The notes under the pieces were generated by a model. It had not been told where the DNA came from and ran no database searches. It worked only from the letters and a program-made list of their open reading frames with translations. This document shows, one piece after another, positions 26,009-36,200 of a stretch of DNA of 64,000 nt. The stretch's first letter is position 1; every line of letters begins with the position of its first letter. Both the position numbers and the translations under genes were made by a program. The DNA is from Shimia gijangensis (lineage in GTDB: Bacteria; Pseudomonadota; Alphaproteobacteria; Rhodobacterales; Rhodobacteraceae), in NCBI RefSeq assembly GCF_900142085.1, contig NZ_FQZQ01000004.1, forward strand, positions 1 to 64,000, written 5' to 3'.

Positions 26009-27282
26009 TGTCTCCGGTAAACGGCCGCGCCGGCCACGTAAGTTGCCAGCACCTTACCCTGCATCTGGCGTCCGTCAAACGGTGTGTTCTTGGACTTTGA
26101 ATTGAGCTTGAACCGATCCAGAATAAACGGCGCATCTGCATCGAACAGCACCAGATCGGCAGGTGAACCGACCTCAAGCCGCCCGCCGGGCAGGCCCAGG
26201 CGGTTGGCCGGGTTCAGCGCCATGGCCCGCCACAACTCGGGCAAGCTCAGATAGTCGTTGTGATAGAGTTGCATTGCAGCAGGCAGCAGGGTTTCCAGAG
26301 CGACGGCCCCACTTGCTGCCTCTTCAAAGGGCAGACGTTTGCTTTCTTCGTCCTGCGGCGTGTGCATCGATGAAATAATGTCGATCAACCCGGACTTGAC
26401 CGCATGAATGATGGCGATCCGGTCATCTTCGGATCGCAGTGGCGGCTTGATTTTAAAGAAGGTTCGATAGTCGGCCACGTCCAACTCATTCAGTGTCAAA
26501 TGGTGGATCGATGTGCCCGCGGTGACGTCAAATCCATTGGCCTTGGCGCGCTCCAGAGAGGGCAGCGCGCGGGCGCAGGTGATCTGGTCGGCGTGATATT
26601 TCACGCCCGTCATTTCGACCAAGGCGATGTCACGGTCCAATCCCATACGTTCGGCCATAGGGCTGACGGCGGGCAGGCCGCGCAGGGATGCGAATTTGCC
26701 ACTTGTGACCGCCGCGTCCTTGGACATTCCAGGTTCTTGCGGATGCGAGATTACCAAAGCTCCAAGTGAGCGCGCATAGGTCATCGCGCGCGACAGCACT
26801 TTGGTGTTGGTTACAACGTGATCGCAATCGGTAAAGGCCACGGCTCCGGCATCCAACAGGAACCCGAATTCGGTCATTTCGCGCCCTTCACGCCCCTTGG
26901 TCAGGGCAGCCATGGAGACCACATTTACTGGCGCTGCCTGATTGGCGCGCCGAGTGGCAAATTCAAGCGTTTCCGGGCTGTCGACAGCAGGAATGGTATC
27001 TGGTCGGGTCACCATGGTCGTGACGCCCCCTGCAGCAGCGGCCAGACCTGCGGTTTTAAAGCTTTCTTTGTGGCGTTCACCCGGCTCGCATACTTTGACA
27101 CCAATATCGACGATACCCGGCGCCAAATACTTTCCGCCGCAATCAACCACTTCAGCATCCTCGGGCAGGTCGACTTCCGCGCCCACGGCTTTGATTTTAC
27201 CGTCCTGAACCAAAAGACTGCCAAGTGTGTCGGTTAAAGTCTTGGGATCAATCAAACGTGCGTTGGTGAAGAGTGTGGTCAT
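26005..27282 (-). CDS. pyrC: Dihydroorotase-like protein, active-site residues missing
   Basis: A 425-residue amidohydrolase of the dihydroorotase family. The metal-binding D-x-H-x-H of active enzymes is replaced: residues 59-63 read DIGVK in the context APGIVDIGVKVCEPGERH, where active forms have DMHVH. The essential Asp near the end of the barrel (normally ATDHAPH) is replaced too: ISSMHTPQDEESK. Two other His positions survive (ISHPQEP and SIHHLTLNE). This pattern matches the inactive PyrC' that Pseudomonas uses as a structural partner of PyrB. Here it is in the same operon as pyrB, though five genes away. An active pyrC must be elsewhere if this reading is right. Confidence 0.88.
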   Translation of the reverse strand: MTTLFTNARLIDPKTLTDTLGSLLVQDGKIKAVGAEVDLPEDAEVVDCGGKYLAPGIVDIGVKVCEPGERHKESFKTAGLAAAAGGVTTMVTRPDTIPAVDSPETLEFATRRANQAAPVNVVSMAALTKGREGREMTEFGFLLDAGAVAFTDCDHVVTNTKVLSRAMTYARSLGALVISHPQEPGMSKDAAVTSGKFASLRGLPAVSPMAERMGLDRDIALVEMTGVKYHADQITCARALPSLERAKANGFDVTAGTSIHHLTLNELDVADYRTFFKIKPPLRSEDDRIAIIHAVKSGLIDIISSMHTPQDEESKRLPFEEAASGAVALETLLPAAMQLYHNDYLSLPELWRAMALNPANRLGLPGGRLEVGSPADLVLFDADAPFILDRFKLNSKSKNTPFDGRQMQGKVLATYVAGAAVYRRQ

Positions 27283-27830
27283 CGGTCCATTTCTCCGTCT
27301 TCCCGGTCTGCCTGCCGGTGTCTTTTCTGCACGTCCCGCATCATGCGATAAACGTCTTTGCCACCTTCAATTCGCTCAAAGCCAACCTTTACCTGGCGCG
27401 TCCCATTTTTTGTGCGTCGGGTTCTCGTGGCGAAAAACAGGCTGTCCGGCGGGCCTTCAGTCAGGCTCAGCATCGTATCCTCTGTGATCGGAAAAGAGTC
27501 CAGAGTTTTGCCGCGCACAGGTAGCGAACTGGCGATAAATGCACGCTGATCCGTGAGCGTGTACCACGTGTTGCGCCGCCTGTACGCGCTCCAGACCATC
27601 GGGCCACCCGTCAGGCCAAGGCCAACGGTGAAATGGATCAGGCCGAACATCCAAAAGAACCCGCCTGCCTGTGATGCCATGATCATCCAGAACAAGGCAA
27701 ATCCGGCAAAGGCGAGCCCAAACAGGCTGGTGGCAACATTGGCAATGCTGACCGTCACTGCGCCATCAGGCCGCCCCTGCCAAAGGATAGTCTCACCGTC
27801 GTCCAGTATGCCTTTCCAACCGTCAGTCAT
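27279..27830 (-). CDS. Membrane protein with PH-like domain, 183 aa
   Basis: A 183-residue protein with two membrane helices (about residues 26-75) followed by a bacterial PH-like domain (RNTWYTLTDQRAFIAS...VGFERIEGG). The C-terminal tail is strongly charged. It overlaps both neighbours by four bases and lies just before the dihydroorotase-like gene. It resembles the 146-residue protein encoded immediately upstream, in having two helices and a TLTDQR/DLTNERI motif; they may be ancient duplicates. No function is known. Confidence 0.8.
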   Translation of the reverse strand: MTDGWKGILDDGETILWQGRPDGAVTVSIANVATSLFGLAFAGFALFWMIMASQAGGFFWMFGLIHFTVGLGLTGGPMVWSAYRRRNTWYTLTDQRAFIASSLPVRGKTLDSFPITEDTMLSLTEGPPDSLFFATRTRRTKNGTRQVKVGFERIEGGKDVYRMMRDVQKRHRQADREDGEMDR

Positions 27831-28267
27831 AGTCGGCCTCCAACTTGCACGGCCTTGATCTGGCGGATCGTCTCAGTTGGGTCACCCTGATACTTGACCA
27901 GATACTTGTCGCCTGCATTTGTGACCACCTGTACGACACTGCCCATCTTGTTGAGCGCTTTGATCTCACCCAAACGGATCACCCGGTCCATCGGCCCCAA
28001 AATACGTTCATTGGTTAAATCCCAGCGCACGGACAATTCTTCGCTCATCATGTAAAAGCCCCGAACAGCCACGGCAAAAAGCCCGCCGATCGCGCCTGTC
28101 CAGACATGTGGGTTGCCCAGAGCCCACAAGATCACCATGCCGCCCGCCATCGCAAAAACCGCCATCCACGTGTTGGTGCGCGTATAGGTCGCCCGATCTG
28201 CGCGAAACGAGGTCAGCACCTCTTCGCCATCGTTCAGCGGGGTGTTGGGGGTCATGCGGGTGGTCAT
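27827..28267 (-). CDS. Membrane protein with PH-like domain, 146 aa
   Basis: A 146-residue protein with two membrane segments (MAVFAMAGGMVILWAL and IGGLFAVAVRGFYMM) and a C-terminal PH-like segment (VRWDLTNERILGPMDRVIRLGEI, read as WDLTNERILG and VIRLGEIKALNKMG). I start at ATG 28267, which overlaps the upstream stop by four bases; the frame is open 22 codons further. It is similar in layout to the next gene downstream. Confidence 0.8.
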   Translation of the reverse strand: MTTRMTPNTPLNDGEEVLTSFRADRATYTRTNTWMAVFAMAGGMVILWALGNPHVWTGAIGGLFAVAVRGFYMMSEELSVRWDLTNERILGPMDRVIRLGEIKALNKMGSVVQVVTNAGDKYLVKYQGDPTETIRQIKAVQVGGRL

Positions 28268-28824
28268 CGGGTTACTCCATAGATCACGGCAGCAAGGAAA
28301 AGCGCGACAATTGGCAAGGCAAGCAGAGCCCAAATCAATGTCAGATGTGGGCTCGGGTGGGCTGGCGCGGCTGGTGCAAGGATGCCTTTGGCCGCTTCAG
28401 ACGGCAGAGGTGCAAAAACAACAGGGGCTTTGTCTTCGCGGTAGGTTCCAATCCAGCGCAGTGGAGCCCGCGGTGTCAGGGTTTGGGCAATGCCGTCAAA
28501 TGCCGAAGAAAAGACGATCAGAACATGCCCCGTAATCGCAGAGAGCCGTGCCGCATCTTGTGCGACGTCTACCTCAGAAACTCCAAGGCCTTCGGTCATG
28601 TAGCCCGTCAGGCCAAGGTCTTCGAGGCTGGCGATATCACAAAATTCGATAAAGTCTTCGTCCAAGTACGTGGGATCCAGTGCATCCCACAAAGGCCAGC
28701 TGGATTGTTCGCCATCTTTGTCGAATGACCGGGTGCGGAACAAGGTAATCTCTTCAGGGGGAAGGTCCACTGAAAACAGGCGAATAAGGCCGTTTTCGGT
28801 GGGTGTGACTTCCATGCGTGTCAT
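28264..28824 (-). CDS. Tail-anchored hypothetical protein, 186 aa
   Basis: A mostly soluble, acidic protein with one C-terminal helix (LIWALLALPIVALFLAAVIYG), so tail-anchored in the membrane. The soluble part is unrecognised; it contains LFRTRSFDKDGEQSSWPLWD and APLRWIGTYREDKAPVVFA. ATG 28824 overlaps the stop of the 33-residue microprotein by four bases. Position in the pyrB operon is its only functional clue. Confidence 0.75.
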   Translation of the reverse strand: MTRMEVTPTENGLIRLFSVDLPPEEITLFRTRSFDKDGEQSSWPLWDALDPTYLDEDFIEFCDIASLEDLGLTGYMTEGLGVSEVDVAQDAARLSAITGHVLIVFSSAFDGIAQTLTPRAPLRWIGTYREDKAPVVFAPLPSEAAKGILAPAAPAHPSPHLTLIWALLALPIVALFLAAVIYGVTR

Positions 28825-28922
28825 CCGCCAACCCATATCACCAGACCCACCATGGCAAACATGACGATCAACGCCACCGTTGCCACACGGCCCGACATTT
28901 TGGGATCTTTAGGGTCTTCCAT
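28821..28922 (-). CDS. 33-residue membrane microprotein
   Basis: Reading frame MEDPKDPKMSGRVATVALIV... of 33 codons: a short charged start and one membrane helix rich in Val, Ile, Leu and Gly, ending WVGG. It begins three bases after pyrB ends (28926) and its TGA overlaps the ATG of the next gene. The perfect fit between flanking genes, with the same four-base overlaps used throughout the operon, argues that it is translated. Its family is unknown to me. Confidence 0.75.
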   Translation of the reverse strand: MEDPKDPKMSGRVATVALIVMFAMVGLVIWVGG

Positions 28923-28925
28923 CCG

Positions 28926-29882
28926 TTACACCTCTACCGGCTGGTTTCTGCGTTCCGCCCGCAAATTGCGCGCCAAAAGGTCCATCGCCGCCATGCGCAC
29001 GGCAACACCCATCTCAACTTGTTCCTGAATGACCGAGCGATTGATGTCGTCGGCAATCTCTCCGTCAATTTCAACGCCTCGGTTCATTGGGCCGGGGTGC
29101 ATAACGATGGCATCGTCTTTCGCGTGGCTCAGCTTTTCTGCGTCAAGACCGTAGCGGTGGTAGTATTCGCGTTCGGACGGAATGAACCCGCCATCCATAC
29201 GTTCTTTTTGTAGGCGCAGCATCATCACGACATCAACGTCTTGCAGCCCTTCCCGCATATCCTCAAAAACCTCGACACCAAATTCGCCAATTTGCGAGGG
29301 CATCAGAGTTGGTGGGCCAATCAGACGAATACGGTTTTCCATCTTACCCAGCAGGATCAGATTTGATCGCGCCACGCGGCTGTGCGCGATGTCGCCGCAA
29401 ATGGCGATGTTCAAGCGATGCAGTCGTCCTTTGGCGCGTCGAATGGTCAGGGCGTCCAGCAAAGCCTGGGTGGGATGTTCATGCCGCCCGTCGCCCGCAT
29501 TCAACACTGCACAATTCACTTTCTGCGCCAGCAAATCCACGGCTCCAGAATGGGGATGGCGCACCACCAGCAAATCGGGGTGCATGGCGTTCAGGGTCAT
29601 GGCCGTATCAATTAGGGTTTCACCCTTTTTGATCGAACTGGCCTGCATCGCCATATTCATCACATCCGCGCCCAGCCTTTTGCCCGCCAATTCAAAACTG
29701 GCTTGTGTGCGGGTCGAATTTTCAAAGAACATGTTGATCTGTGTAAGACCGGTCAGGGCATCAGAATGCTTCACATCGCGCCGGTTCAGATCGACATATT
29801 GATCTGCCAGATCAAGGATCGCGGTGATCTCATCAGGACGAAGATGCTCAATCCCCAGAAGATGCTTCTGACTGAACCCCAT
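28926..29882 (-). CDS. pyrB: Aspartate carbamoyltransferase catalytic subunit
   Basis: Pyrimidine synthesis enzyme joining carbamoyl phosphate and aspartate; 318 residues. Carbamoyl-phosphate loop [15 protein letters not shown] (about residue 51), [11 protein letters not shown] (about 136) and MHPGPMNRG (about 262) are family hallmarks. No pyrI regulatory gene is adjacent. It is first in a seven-gene minus-strand operon ending in plsY, with a degenerate dihydroorotase as sixth gene, reminiscent of the Pseudomonas PyrB-PyrC' complex. Confidence 0.95.
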   Translation of the reverse strand: MGFSQKHLLGIEHLRPDEITAILDLADQYVDLNRRDVKHSDALTGLTQINMFFENSTRTQASFELAGKRLGADVMNMAMQASSIKKGETLIDTAMTLNAMHPDLLVVRHPHSGAVDLLAQKVNCAVLNAGDGRHEHPTQALLDALTIRRAKGRLHRLNIAICGDIAHSRVARSNLILLGKMENRIRLIGPPTLMPSQIGEFGVEVFEDMREGLQDVDVVMMLRLQKERMDGGFIPSEREYYHRYGLDAEKLSHAKDDAIVMHPGPMNRGVEIDGEIADDINRSVIQEQVEMGVAVRMAAMDLLARNLRAERRNQPVEV

Positions 29883-29967
29883 GATCTGCTCCTACCCTGA
29901 TTGTGCCTTGCTTATAGAAAGGGCAAACCGCCTCGGCAAGCGGATCTCTCGCAGCTTCACTTTTTCG

Positions 29968-30029
29968 AAAATACTCCGGGGTGAGCGTTGTTTTTGCAAC
30001 GCAAAGATAACGTGAGGGGCAGCGCCCCT
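29968..30029 (+). repeat. Dispersed intergenic repeat, copy A
   Basis: Layout: TACTCCGGGGTGAG, a 12-bp imperfect hairpin (CGTTGTTTTTGC / GCAAAGATAACG, two G-U wobbles), then the palindrome AGGGGCAGCGCCCCT. It lies between the divergent starts of pyrB and the uracil-DNA glycosylase gene, unlike the other three copies, which lie between convergent genes. Confidence 0.85.
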
Positions 30030-30067
30030 CTCTTTCCCCTCCTTGTGCAACTGGGTAAGGTGACGCC

Positions 30068-30850
30068 ATGGAATCGGCTCTCGACTATTATACGGCACGG
30101 GCCCTGCTGGAATGGCAGGTCGAACTTGGCGCAACCGAGGCCATTTTGGATGCACCGGTTAATCGTTATGACACGCCTGCGAAAATCTCAAAACCCGCAC
30201 CTGCCGCCGCCGCTCAATCTGTGTCGGTCACTCAACCAGACATAGACCCGGTGCAAATCGCCCGCGAAGCAGCAAATTGCGCGACCGACTTGGATGGATT
30301 GCAGGCCGCGCTGGCAGGTTTTGAACATTGCGATCTGAAACGCGGCGCCCGCAATCTAGTGTTTGCCGACGGCAATCCGGCTGCGCGCGTGATGATTATC
30401 GGCGAAGCACCGGGGCGCGACGAGGATCGCGAAGGCCGACCATTTGTCGGTCGCGCAGGTCATCTGTTGAATCGGATGCTGGCTGCCATTGATATGGGCC
30501 GCGTTCACAATCTGTCGGCGCAATCGGTCTATATCACCAACGTTCTACCGTGGCGCCCACCGCAAAACCGCGCCCCCCAGACCGAAGAAATCGCCATGAT
30601 GCTGCCGTTTCTGCGCCGTCACGTTGAAATTGTGGCACCTGATATCATTGTCCTGATGGGAAATATCTCCTGTTCAGCAGTTCTGGGCAAACGTGGCATC
30701 ACCCGCCTGCGCGGCAACTGGACCGAAGCGCTGGGCAAGCCAGTTTTGCCAATGTTCCATCCCGCTTATCTTCTGCGCCAACCCACGGCCAAGCGCGAAG
30801 CCTGGGCCGATCTGTTGAGCCTTCAGGCCAAATTACGAGACCTTGTATGA
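30068..30850 (+). CDS. Uracil-DNA glycosylase, family 4/5
   Basis: A 260-residue glycosylase removing uracil from DNA. The family motif GEAPGRDEDREGRPFVGRAG (about residue 113) and the late catalytic/minor-groove motif FHPAYLLRQP (about 235) are clear. ITNVLPWRPPQNR and LMGNISCSAVLG lie between. The N-terminal 70 residues are a variable Ala/Pro-rich extension seen in alphaproteobacterial members. It overlaps the following small gene by four bases. Confidence 0.9.
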   Translation: MESALDYYTARALLEWQVELGATEAILDAPVNRYDTPAKISKPAPAAAAQSVSVTQPDIDPVQIAREAANCATDLDGLQAALAGFEHCDLKRGARNLVFADGNPAARVMIIGEAPGRDEDREGRPFVGRAGHLLNRMLAAIDMGRVHNLSAQSVYITNVLPWRPPQNRAPQTEEIAMMLPFLRRHVEIVAPDIIVLMGNISCSAVLGKRGITRLRGNWTEALGKPVLPMFHPAYLLRQPTAKREAWADLLSLQAKLRDLV

Positions 30851-31134
30851 TACGTTGGCTTGCCGCAGCTTTTCTGACGCTCGGCTCAGCCGCGCAATCT
30901 GACCCGCTTGGAGCCAATGACTATGCCAGCAACGCTTTTCCGCCTGCTGAGCCTGTAGATTTGAAAAATCGGTTCGCATCACTTGTTGCCCAAAGCCGCG
31001 ACCAGATTACACAGTGTTATCCCGGTGGGGCCATGGTCGAGTATGCCGAGGCATTTCTGGGGTCTGAGGCTGAGGCGTTGTTTGCAGCAGCGCTCGCAAA
31101 GCCCCGCCTGCCAGTGACACAACCCTGCCTCTGA
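30847..31134 (+). CDS. Exported small hypothetical protein, 95 aa
   Basis: A 95-residue protein with a short signal peptide (MIRWLAAAFLTLGSAAQS) and a mature part with two cysteines (TQCYPGG and the final PCL). I do not recognise a family. It is coupled by a four-base overlap to the glycosylase gene and is nine bases before moaB. Confidence 0.7.
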   Translation: MIRWLAAAFLTLGSAAQSDPLGANDYASNAFPPAEPVDLKNRFASLVAQSRDQITQCYPGGAMVEYAEAFLGSEAEALFAAALAKPRLPVTQPCL

Positions 31135-31143
31135 GGACCAAAC

Positions 31144-31686
31144 ATGCCCCGCTTCGACGACACCAAAGACTTTCTTCCTGTTCGTATCGCCGTACTAACG
31201 GTCTCAGATACGCGAGGCTTGGATCAGGATAAGTCCGGCGATACGCTGGTGGGACGCATCGAAGCGGCCGGCCATATTCTGGCAGATCGCAAGATCATCC
31301 GGGACGAGCGCGACCAGATTGCCGATCAGCTACGTACATGGTGCGCCAACAAAGACATCGATGTCATTATTTCAACAGGCGGCACCGGTCTGACCGGGCG
31401 CGATGTCAGCGTCGAAGCGCACCGGGATGTCTACGAAAAGGAGATCGAAGCCTTTGGGACGGTCTTTACCATGGTGTCGATGAACAAGATCGGTACTTCT
31501 GCGGTTCAGAGTCGGGCGACTGGGGGTGTGGCCAATGGCACTTATCTGTTTGCGTTGCCCGGATCGACCGGCGCCTGCAAAGATGCTTGGGACGACATTC
31601 TGCAGTATCAGCTGGACTACCGCCACCTGCCTTGCAATTTCGTGGAAATCTTTCCGCGCCTTGATGAACATATGCGACGGAAATGA
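31144..31686 (+). CDS. moaB: Molybdenum cofactor biosynthesis protein B
   Basis: A 180-residue member of the MogA/MoaB family that adenylylates molybdopterin before molybdate insertion. VLTVSDTRGLDQDKSGD (about residue 17), ISTGGTGLTGRDVS (about 77) and FALPGSTGACKDAWD (about 136) are the expected nucleotide and MPT-binding motifs. It follows two unrelated small genes and ends before a 93-bp gap. Confidence 0.94.
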   Translation: MPRFDDTKDFLPVRIAVLTVSDTRGLDQDKSGDTLVGRIEAAGHILADRKIIRDERDQIADQLRTWCANKDIDVIISTGGTGLTGRDVSVEAHRDVYEKEIEAFGTVFTMVSMNKIGTSAVQSRATGGVANGTYLFALPGSTGACKDAWDDILQYQLDYRHLPCNFVEIFPRLDEHMRRK

Positions 31687-31779
31687 CGTATTCGTGCATA
31701 AAAGCTTCAGGCCCTTGGCAAACAAGGAAATTACCCCAATTATAAAGGGTGGACCCACGTCAGCGGAGACCGAAGCCTT

Positions 31780-33243
31780 ATGCGATTCCTGAGACAAAGC
31801 CTGACTGGCCTGTTCCTGCTTGGGCTGACGATTGCTTTGATGCTGGTCGCAGGTCAGATGATCTATGGGGCTGTATCCGAAAGAATGGCACGCGACAGCG
31901 CGGCACCTGAAGGGCGCGAACGCGTGTTTGCGGTGGGCGTGCAGATCGTCGAACCTCAAAGCATCGCACCGGAACTGGTTGCCTTTGGCGAAGTGCGCAG
32001 CCGCCGCAGCCTTGAGGTGCGGGCCAAGTCGTCGGGGTCTATCATCACGCTGTCTTCTGACTTTGTGGATGGTGGCGAAGTTGCTCTTGGTGAGACTCTT
32101 TTGCAGATTGATCCGACCACTGCCGAATTTTCCTTGAGCCGCGCCAAGAATGATTTGCTGGATGCCGAAGCCGAACAACGCGATGCGGACCGCAATCTTG
32201 AATTGGCCAAGGCCGAACTTGAGGCCACCGAAGCACAGACAGCGCTGCGCCTTAAGGCGCTGGCCCGCCAGAGCGACCTTTTAGAGCGCGAAGTGGGCAC
32301 CACGGCTGCGGTTGAGGCGGCTGAACTGGCCGTTGCCGCCGCCAATCAGACCGTTGTGACGCGCCGCCAATTTGTGGCGCAATCCGAAGCACGTGTGGAT
32401 CAGGCCGTAACGCGGCTGGATCGGGCGCGCATCGCCCTGGCCGAAGCCGAACGCGCATTGGCGGAAACTAAGATCCACGCCGGTTTCACTGGAACCCTCT
32501 CTGAAGTGACCGTGGTCAAGGGGCGCCTGGTTGCGATAAATGAGAAACTGGCGACATTGATTGATGCCAATGCCTTGGAAGTCGCGTTTCGTGTGTCCAC
32601 GCCGCAATACGTGCGTCTGTTGGACGAAAACGGGCGGTTGCCCGCCGCCGAAGTCACCGTGCTTCTGGACGTGATGGGACAGGACTTAAGCGCAACAGGT
32701 GTTGTCAGTCGTGAAAGCGCGGTTGTCGGCGAAGGCGAAACGGGTCGCCGTATTTATGCACGCCTTGATGCGCCGCGTGGTCTAAAACCCGGAGATTTCG
32801 TGACTGTTCGCCTACGCGAAGCCGAGATCATGAATGTGGTGAAATTGCCTTCAGCAGCCTTGGATTCCCAGAACCGTGTGATGGTCGTGGGGGGAAACGA
32901 TCGGCTTGAAGCGGTGCAGGTAACCTTGCTGCGTCGACAGGGGGATCACATTATCCTTGAAGCCACTGGGCTTGCCGGCAAGCAGGTTGTAACGCGTCTC
33001 ACACCTTTGCTGGGGCCGGGCATTCGCGTCAAACCGCTCGTGTCTGGTTCGGTCGAAGCCATAGCGCCAACGGCTCCTGCAATGGTGGCTCTTGATGACG
33101 ACGCACGCGCCCGGTTCATTGCGGCTATCGAATCCAACACGACGATGCCTGCCGAGCGTAAGGCACGGGTTCTGGACCTTCTGGCTCAACCCGAAGTCCC
33201 GGCCGGGCTGATTGAACGGCTTAAGTCGCGTTCGGGGGGCTAG
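31780..33243 (+). CDS. RND efflux periplasmic adaptor (HlyD/MFP family)
   Basis: A 487-residue membrane fusion protein, N-terminal helix GLFLLGLTIALMLVAGQM, lipoyl-like segment SRRSLEVRAKSSGSI, a long alpha-hairpin rich in Ala, Glu and Leu (about 110-220), and a beta-barrel ending in LKPGDFVTVRLRE. It bridges the RND pump encoded 6 bp downstream to an outer membrane channel not found here. The C-terminal ~90 residues form an extra domain beyond typical adaptors. Substrate unknown. Confidence 0.93.
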   Translation: MRFLRQSLTGLFLLGLTIALMLVAGQMIYGAVSERMARDSAAPEGRERVFAVGVQIVEPQSIAPELVAFGEVRSRRSLEVRAKSSGSIITLSSDFVDGGEVALGETLLQIDPTTAEFSLSRAKNDLLDAEAEQRDADRNLELAKAELEATEAQTALRLKALARQSDLLEREVGTTAAVEAAELAVAAANQTVVTRRQFVAQSEARVDQAVTRLDRARIALAEAERALAETKIHAGFTGTLSEVTVVKGRLVAINEKLATLIDANALEVAFRVSTPQYVRLLDENGRLPAAEVTVLLDVMGQDLSATGVVSRESAVVGEGETGRRIYARLDAPRGLKPGDFVTVRLREAEIMNVVKLPSAALDSQNRVMVVGGNDRLEAVQVTLLRRQGDHIILEATGLAGKQVVTRLTPLLGPGIRVKPLVSGSVEAIAPTAPAMVALDDDARARFIAAIESNTTMPAERKARVLDLLAQPEVPAGLIERLKSRSGG

Positions 33244-33249
33244 GGAGCA

Positions 33250-36200
33250 TTGCGCACCATTTCAGCTCCTGCCAATGGCGTTCTGTCGTATTTCACGCGA
33301 CATGGTACGGCAGCCAACCTGTTGTTGGTGGTGCTGATCGTTGCGGGGTTGCTGGCCGCGCCGCGCATGCGGGCACAGTTTTTCCCCGACGTGGTGATCG
33401 ACAATGTCAGCGTTTCGGTGACATGGGAGGGTGCCGGAGCTTCTGATGTTGATGCCGCCATTGTGCAGGTTTTGGAACCTGCCCTGTTGTCTGTGGAAGG
33501 TGTTGAAAGTACCGCTTCGCGATCCTTGGAAGGCAGCGCTCGCATTACTCTGGATTTTGAACCCGGTTGGGATATGGCGCGCGCGGCGGATGACGTTCAA
33601 ACAGCGGTCGATGCGACAACCACGCTTCCGGATGACGCTGATGATCCCAAAGTGAAGCGCGGAGCTTGGCGTGATCGGGTGACTGATGTCGTTATAACTG
33701 GCCCGGTCGATCCTACCCAATTGGGCCGCTACACCGATGAATTTCTGACCCGACTGTTTGCAGCCGGTGTCACCCGTACGACCATTCGCGGCGTTGCGGC
33801 CCCTCAGACAATAATCGAAGTGTCGACTGTCGATCTGATGACCCATGATGTCAGTATCGAAGAGATCGCCATTGCAATTGCACAAGAGGTGAACACCGAT
33901 CCCGCAGGGGACGTTGAAGGGGCCAATGCACGCGTGCGAACCGGTGTTGAGAAACGTGCACCGGATCAAATTGCGGCAATTTTGTTGCGATCAAATCCGG
34001 ATGGATCAAAGCTGACGATTGGCGATGTCGCCACCCTGAGGGTCGAAGGCGTGACCCGCAATCGGTCATATTTCGTGGGCGAAGACCCGGCGATGTCGAT
34101 CAGGGTGGATCGGAGCAGTCAAGGTGATGCCATTGCCATTCAGGAACGTGTGGAAAACGTGGCAGCCGAGATGCAGACCACCCTGCCAAAGGGCGTGACC
34201 GTGCAGCTCACCCGCACCCGTGCCGAGGCTATTACCAGCCGTCTGGACTTGCTTTTGGACAATGGTCTGATGGGATTGGGGCTCGTGGTGGCGCTGTTGT
34301 TCCTGTTCCTCAACGCGCGCACCGCCATTTGGGTCGCTGCAGGCATTCCTGTGGCGATGCTGGCGACGATTGCGCTGATGTATGCCTTTGGGCTGACCAT
34401 CAACATGATCTCGTTGTTTGCCTTGATTATCACTCTGGGTATCGTTGTGGATGATGCGATTGTGGTGGGCGAACACGCTGATCACCGCGCCCGAAATCTG
34501 GGGGAACCGCCGATGATCGCGGCTGAAAACGCTGCTCGTCGCATGGCGATGCCGGTGTTCTCAGCGACTTTGACCACAGTGATTGCCTTCTTTGGATTGA
34601 CGGCGATTAGTGGTCGATTTGGCGAAATGATCGCCGATATACCCTTTACCGTGATTGTGGTGCTGTTGGCCTCGTTGGTGGAATGCTTTCTGATCCTGCC
34701 ACATCACATGGCCCATGCATTGGCGCATTCGGCCAAAGATCACTGGTATGACGCGCCCAGCCGCGTCGTGAACCGGGCGTTTCGCTGGTACCGATCTCGT
34801 ATTTTTCGTCCGGTCATGGGGCTGGTCGTGTGGGCACGCTATCCTGTGTTGGCTTTGGCCACGGTTGTTTTGGCCAGCCAGTTGGCCCTGTTTGTCAGCG
34901 GTGATGTCAAATGGCGGTTTTTCAACTCGCCTGAACGCGGGTCTGTCACCGGCAACTTCTTTATGCTGCCGTCGGCCACACGTGAAGACACGCTGGCGCA
35001 AATGCGCGAATTACAGCGCGCCACCGAGGCGCTGGGCAAAGAATATGAAGAACGTTACGGCCGCAATCCGTTGGATTATGTGTTGGCCGAAGTGGGCGGA
35101 AACTCCGGCTACGGGCTGGCCGGTGCAGAAACGCTGGACGATGATCTGAAAGGCGGCATTGGCATTGAGTTGATTGATGCAGACCTGCGCCCCTATTCCA
35201 GCTTTGCTTTTGTCGGAGAGCTGCAGGAGCGTGTTGGCAAACACCCCTTGTCTGACACGGTCAGCTTTCGTGGATGGCGGTCCGGCCCAGCGGGTGACGC
35301 TCTGGATGTTCAGTTTTTCGGGGCAGAGGCTGCCACGCTGAAACAGGCATCCGAGTCATTGAAAACGGCGGTCACTCAATATCCCGAAGTGTCGGCGGTT
35401 GAGGACAATCTGGCCTATGACAAAGAAGAATTGATCCTTGAGTTGACACCGCAGGGCCGCGCCTTGGGCTTTAATATCGATGGCTTGGGCCGGGTGTTGC
35501 GCCATCGGCTGAATGGGCTTGAGGCAGCCACCTACCCGGAAGGACCGCGCAGTGCTGCAATCAGGGTTGAATTACCTAAGGATGAGCTGACTGCGAATTT
35601 CCTTGAAGGCAGCCTGATGCGCACACCCGCCGGAAAATACGTACCACTGGCGGATTTGGTGACCGTTGAACGGCGCACTGGGTTTTCTACCGTGCGTCGC
35701 GAAAACGGCATTCGGGTGGTCAGTGTGACCGGGGATATCTCGGAAGATGACCCCGCGCGTGCCGAAGAAATTTCGAACCTCTTGCGTACAGAAATCCTGC
35801 CTGAAATCGCCAGCCAGCAACAGGTTGAATGGCGACTTGCGGGATTGGCAGAACAGGAAGACGAGTTTCTGAGTGACGCCTGGCTGGGATTGCTCATGTG
35901 CCTGACAGGTATCTATATTGTGTTAGCATGGGTCTTTGCCAGCTGGGTGCGCCCTATGGTGGTGATGGCGATTATTCCCTTTGGGCTGGTTGGCACGATC
36001 TATGGCCATCACTTTCACAATGTACCTTTGTCGATGTTCACGGTTGTGGGTCTCTTGGGATTGACCGGGATTATCATCAACGATTCTATTGTGCTGGTAT
36101 CCACGGTCGATGAATACGCGAAAACCCGTGGTTTGGTGCCGTCAATCATCGACGGGGCTGCGGACCGATTGCGCCCCATGATGCTGACATCAGCCACAAC

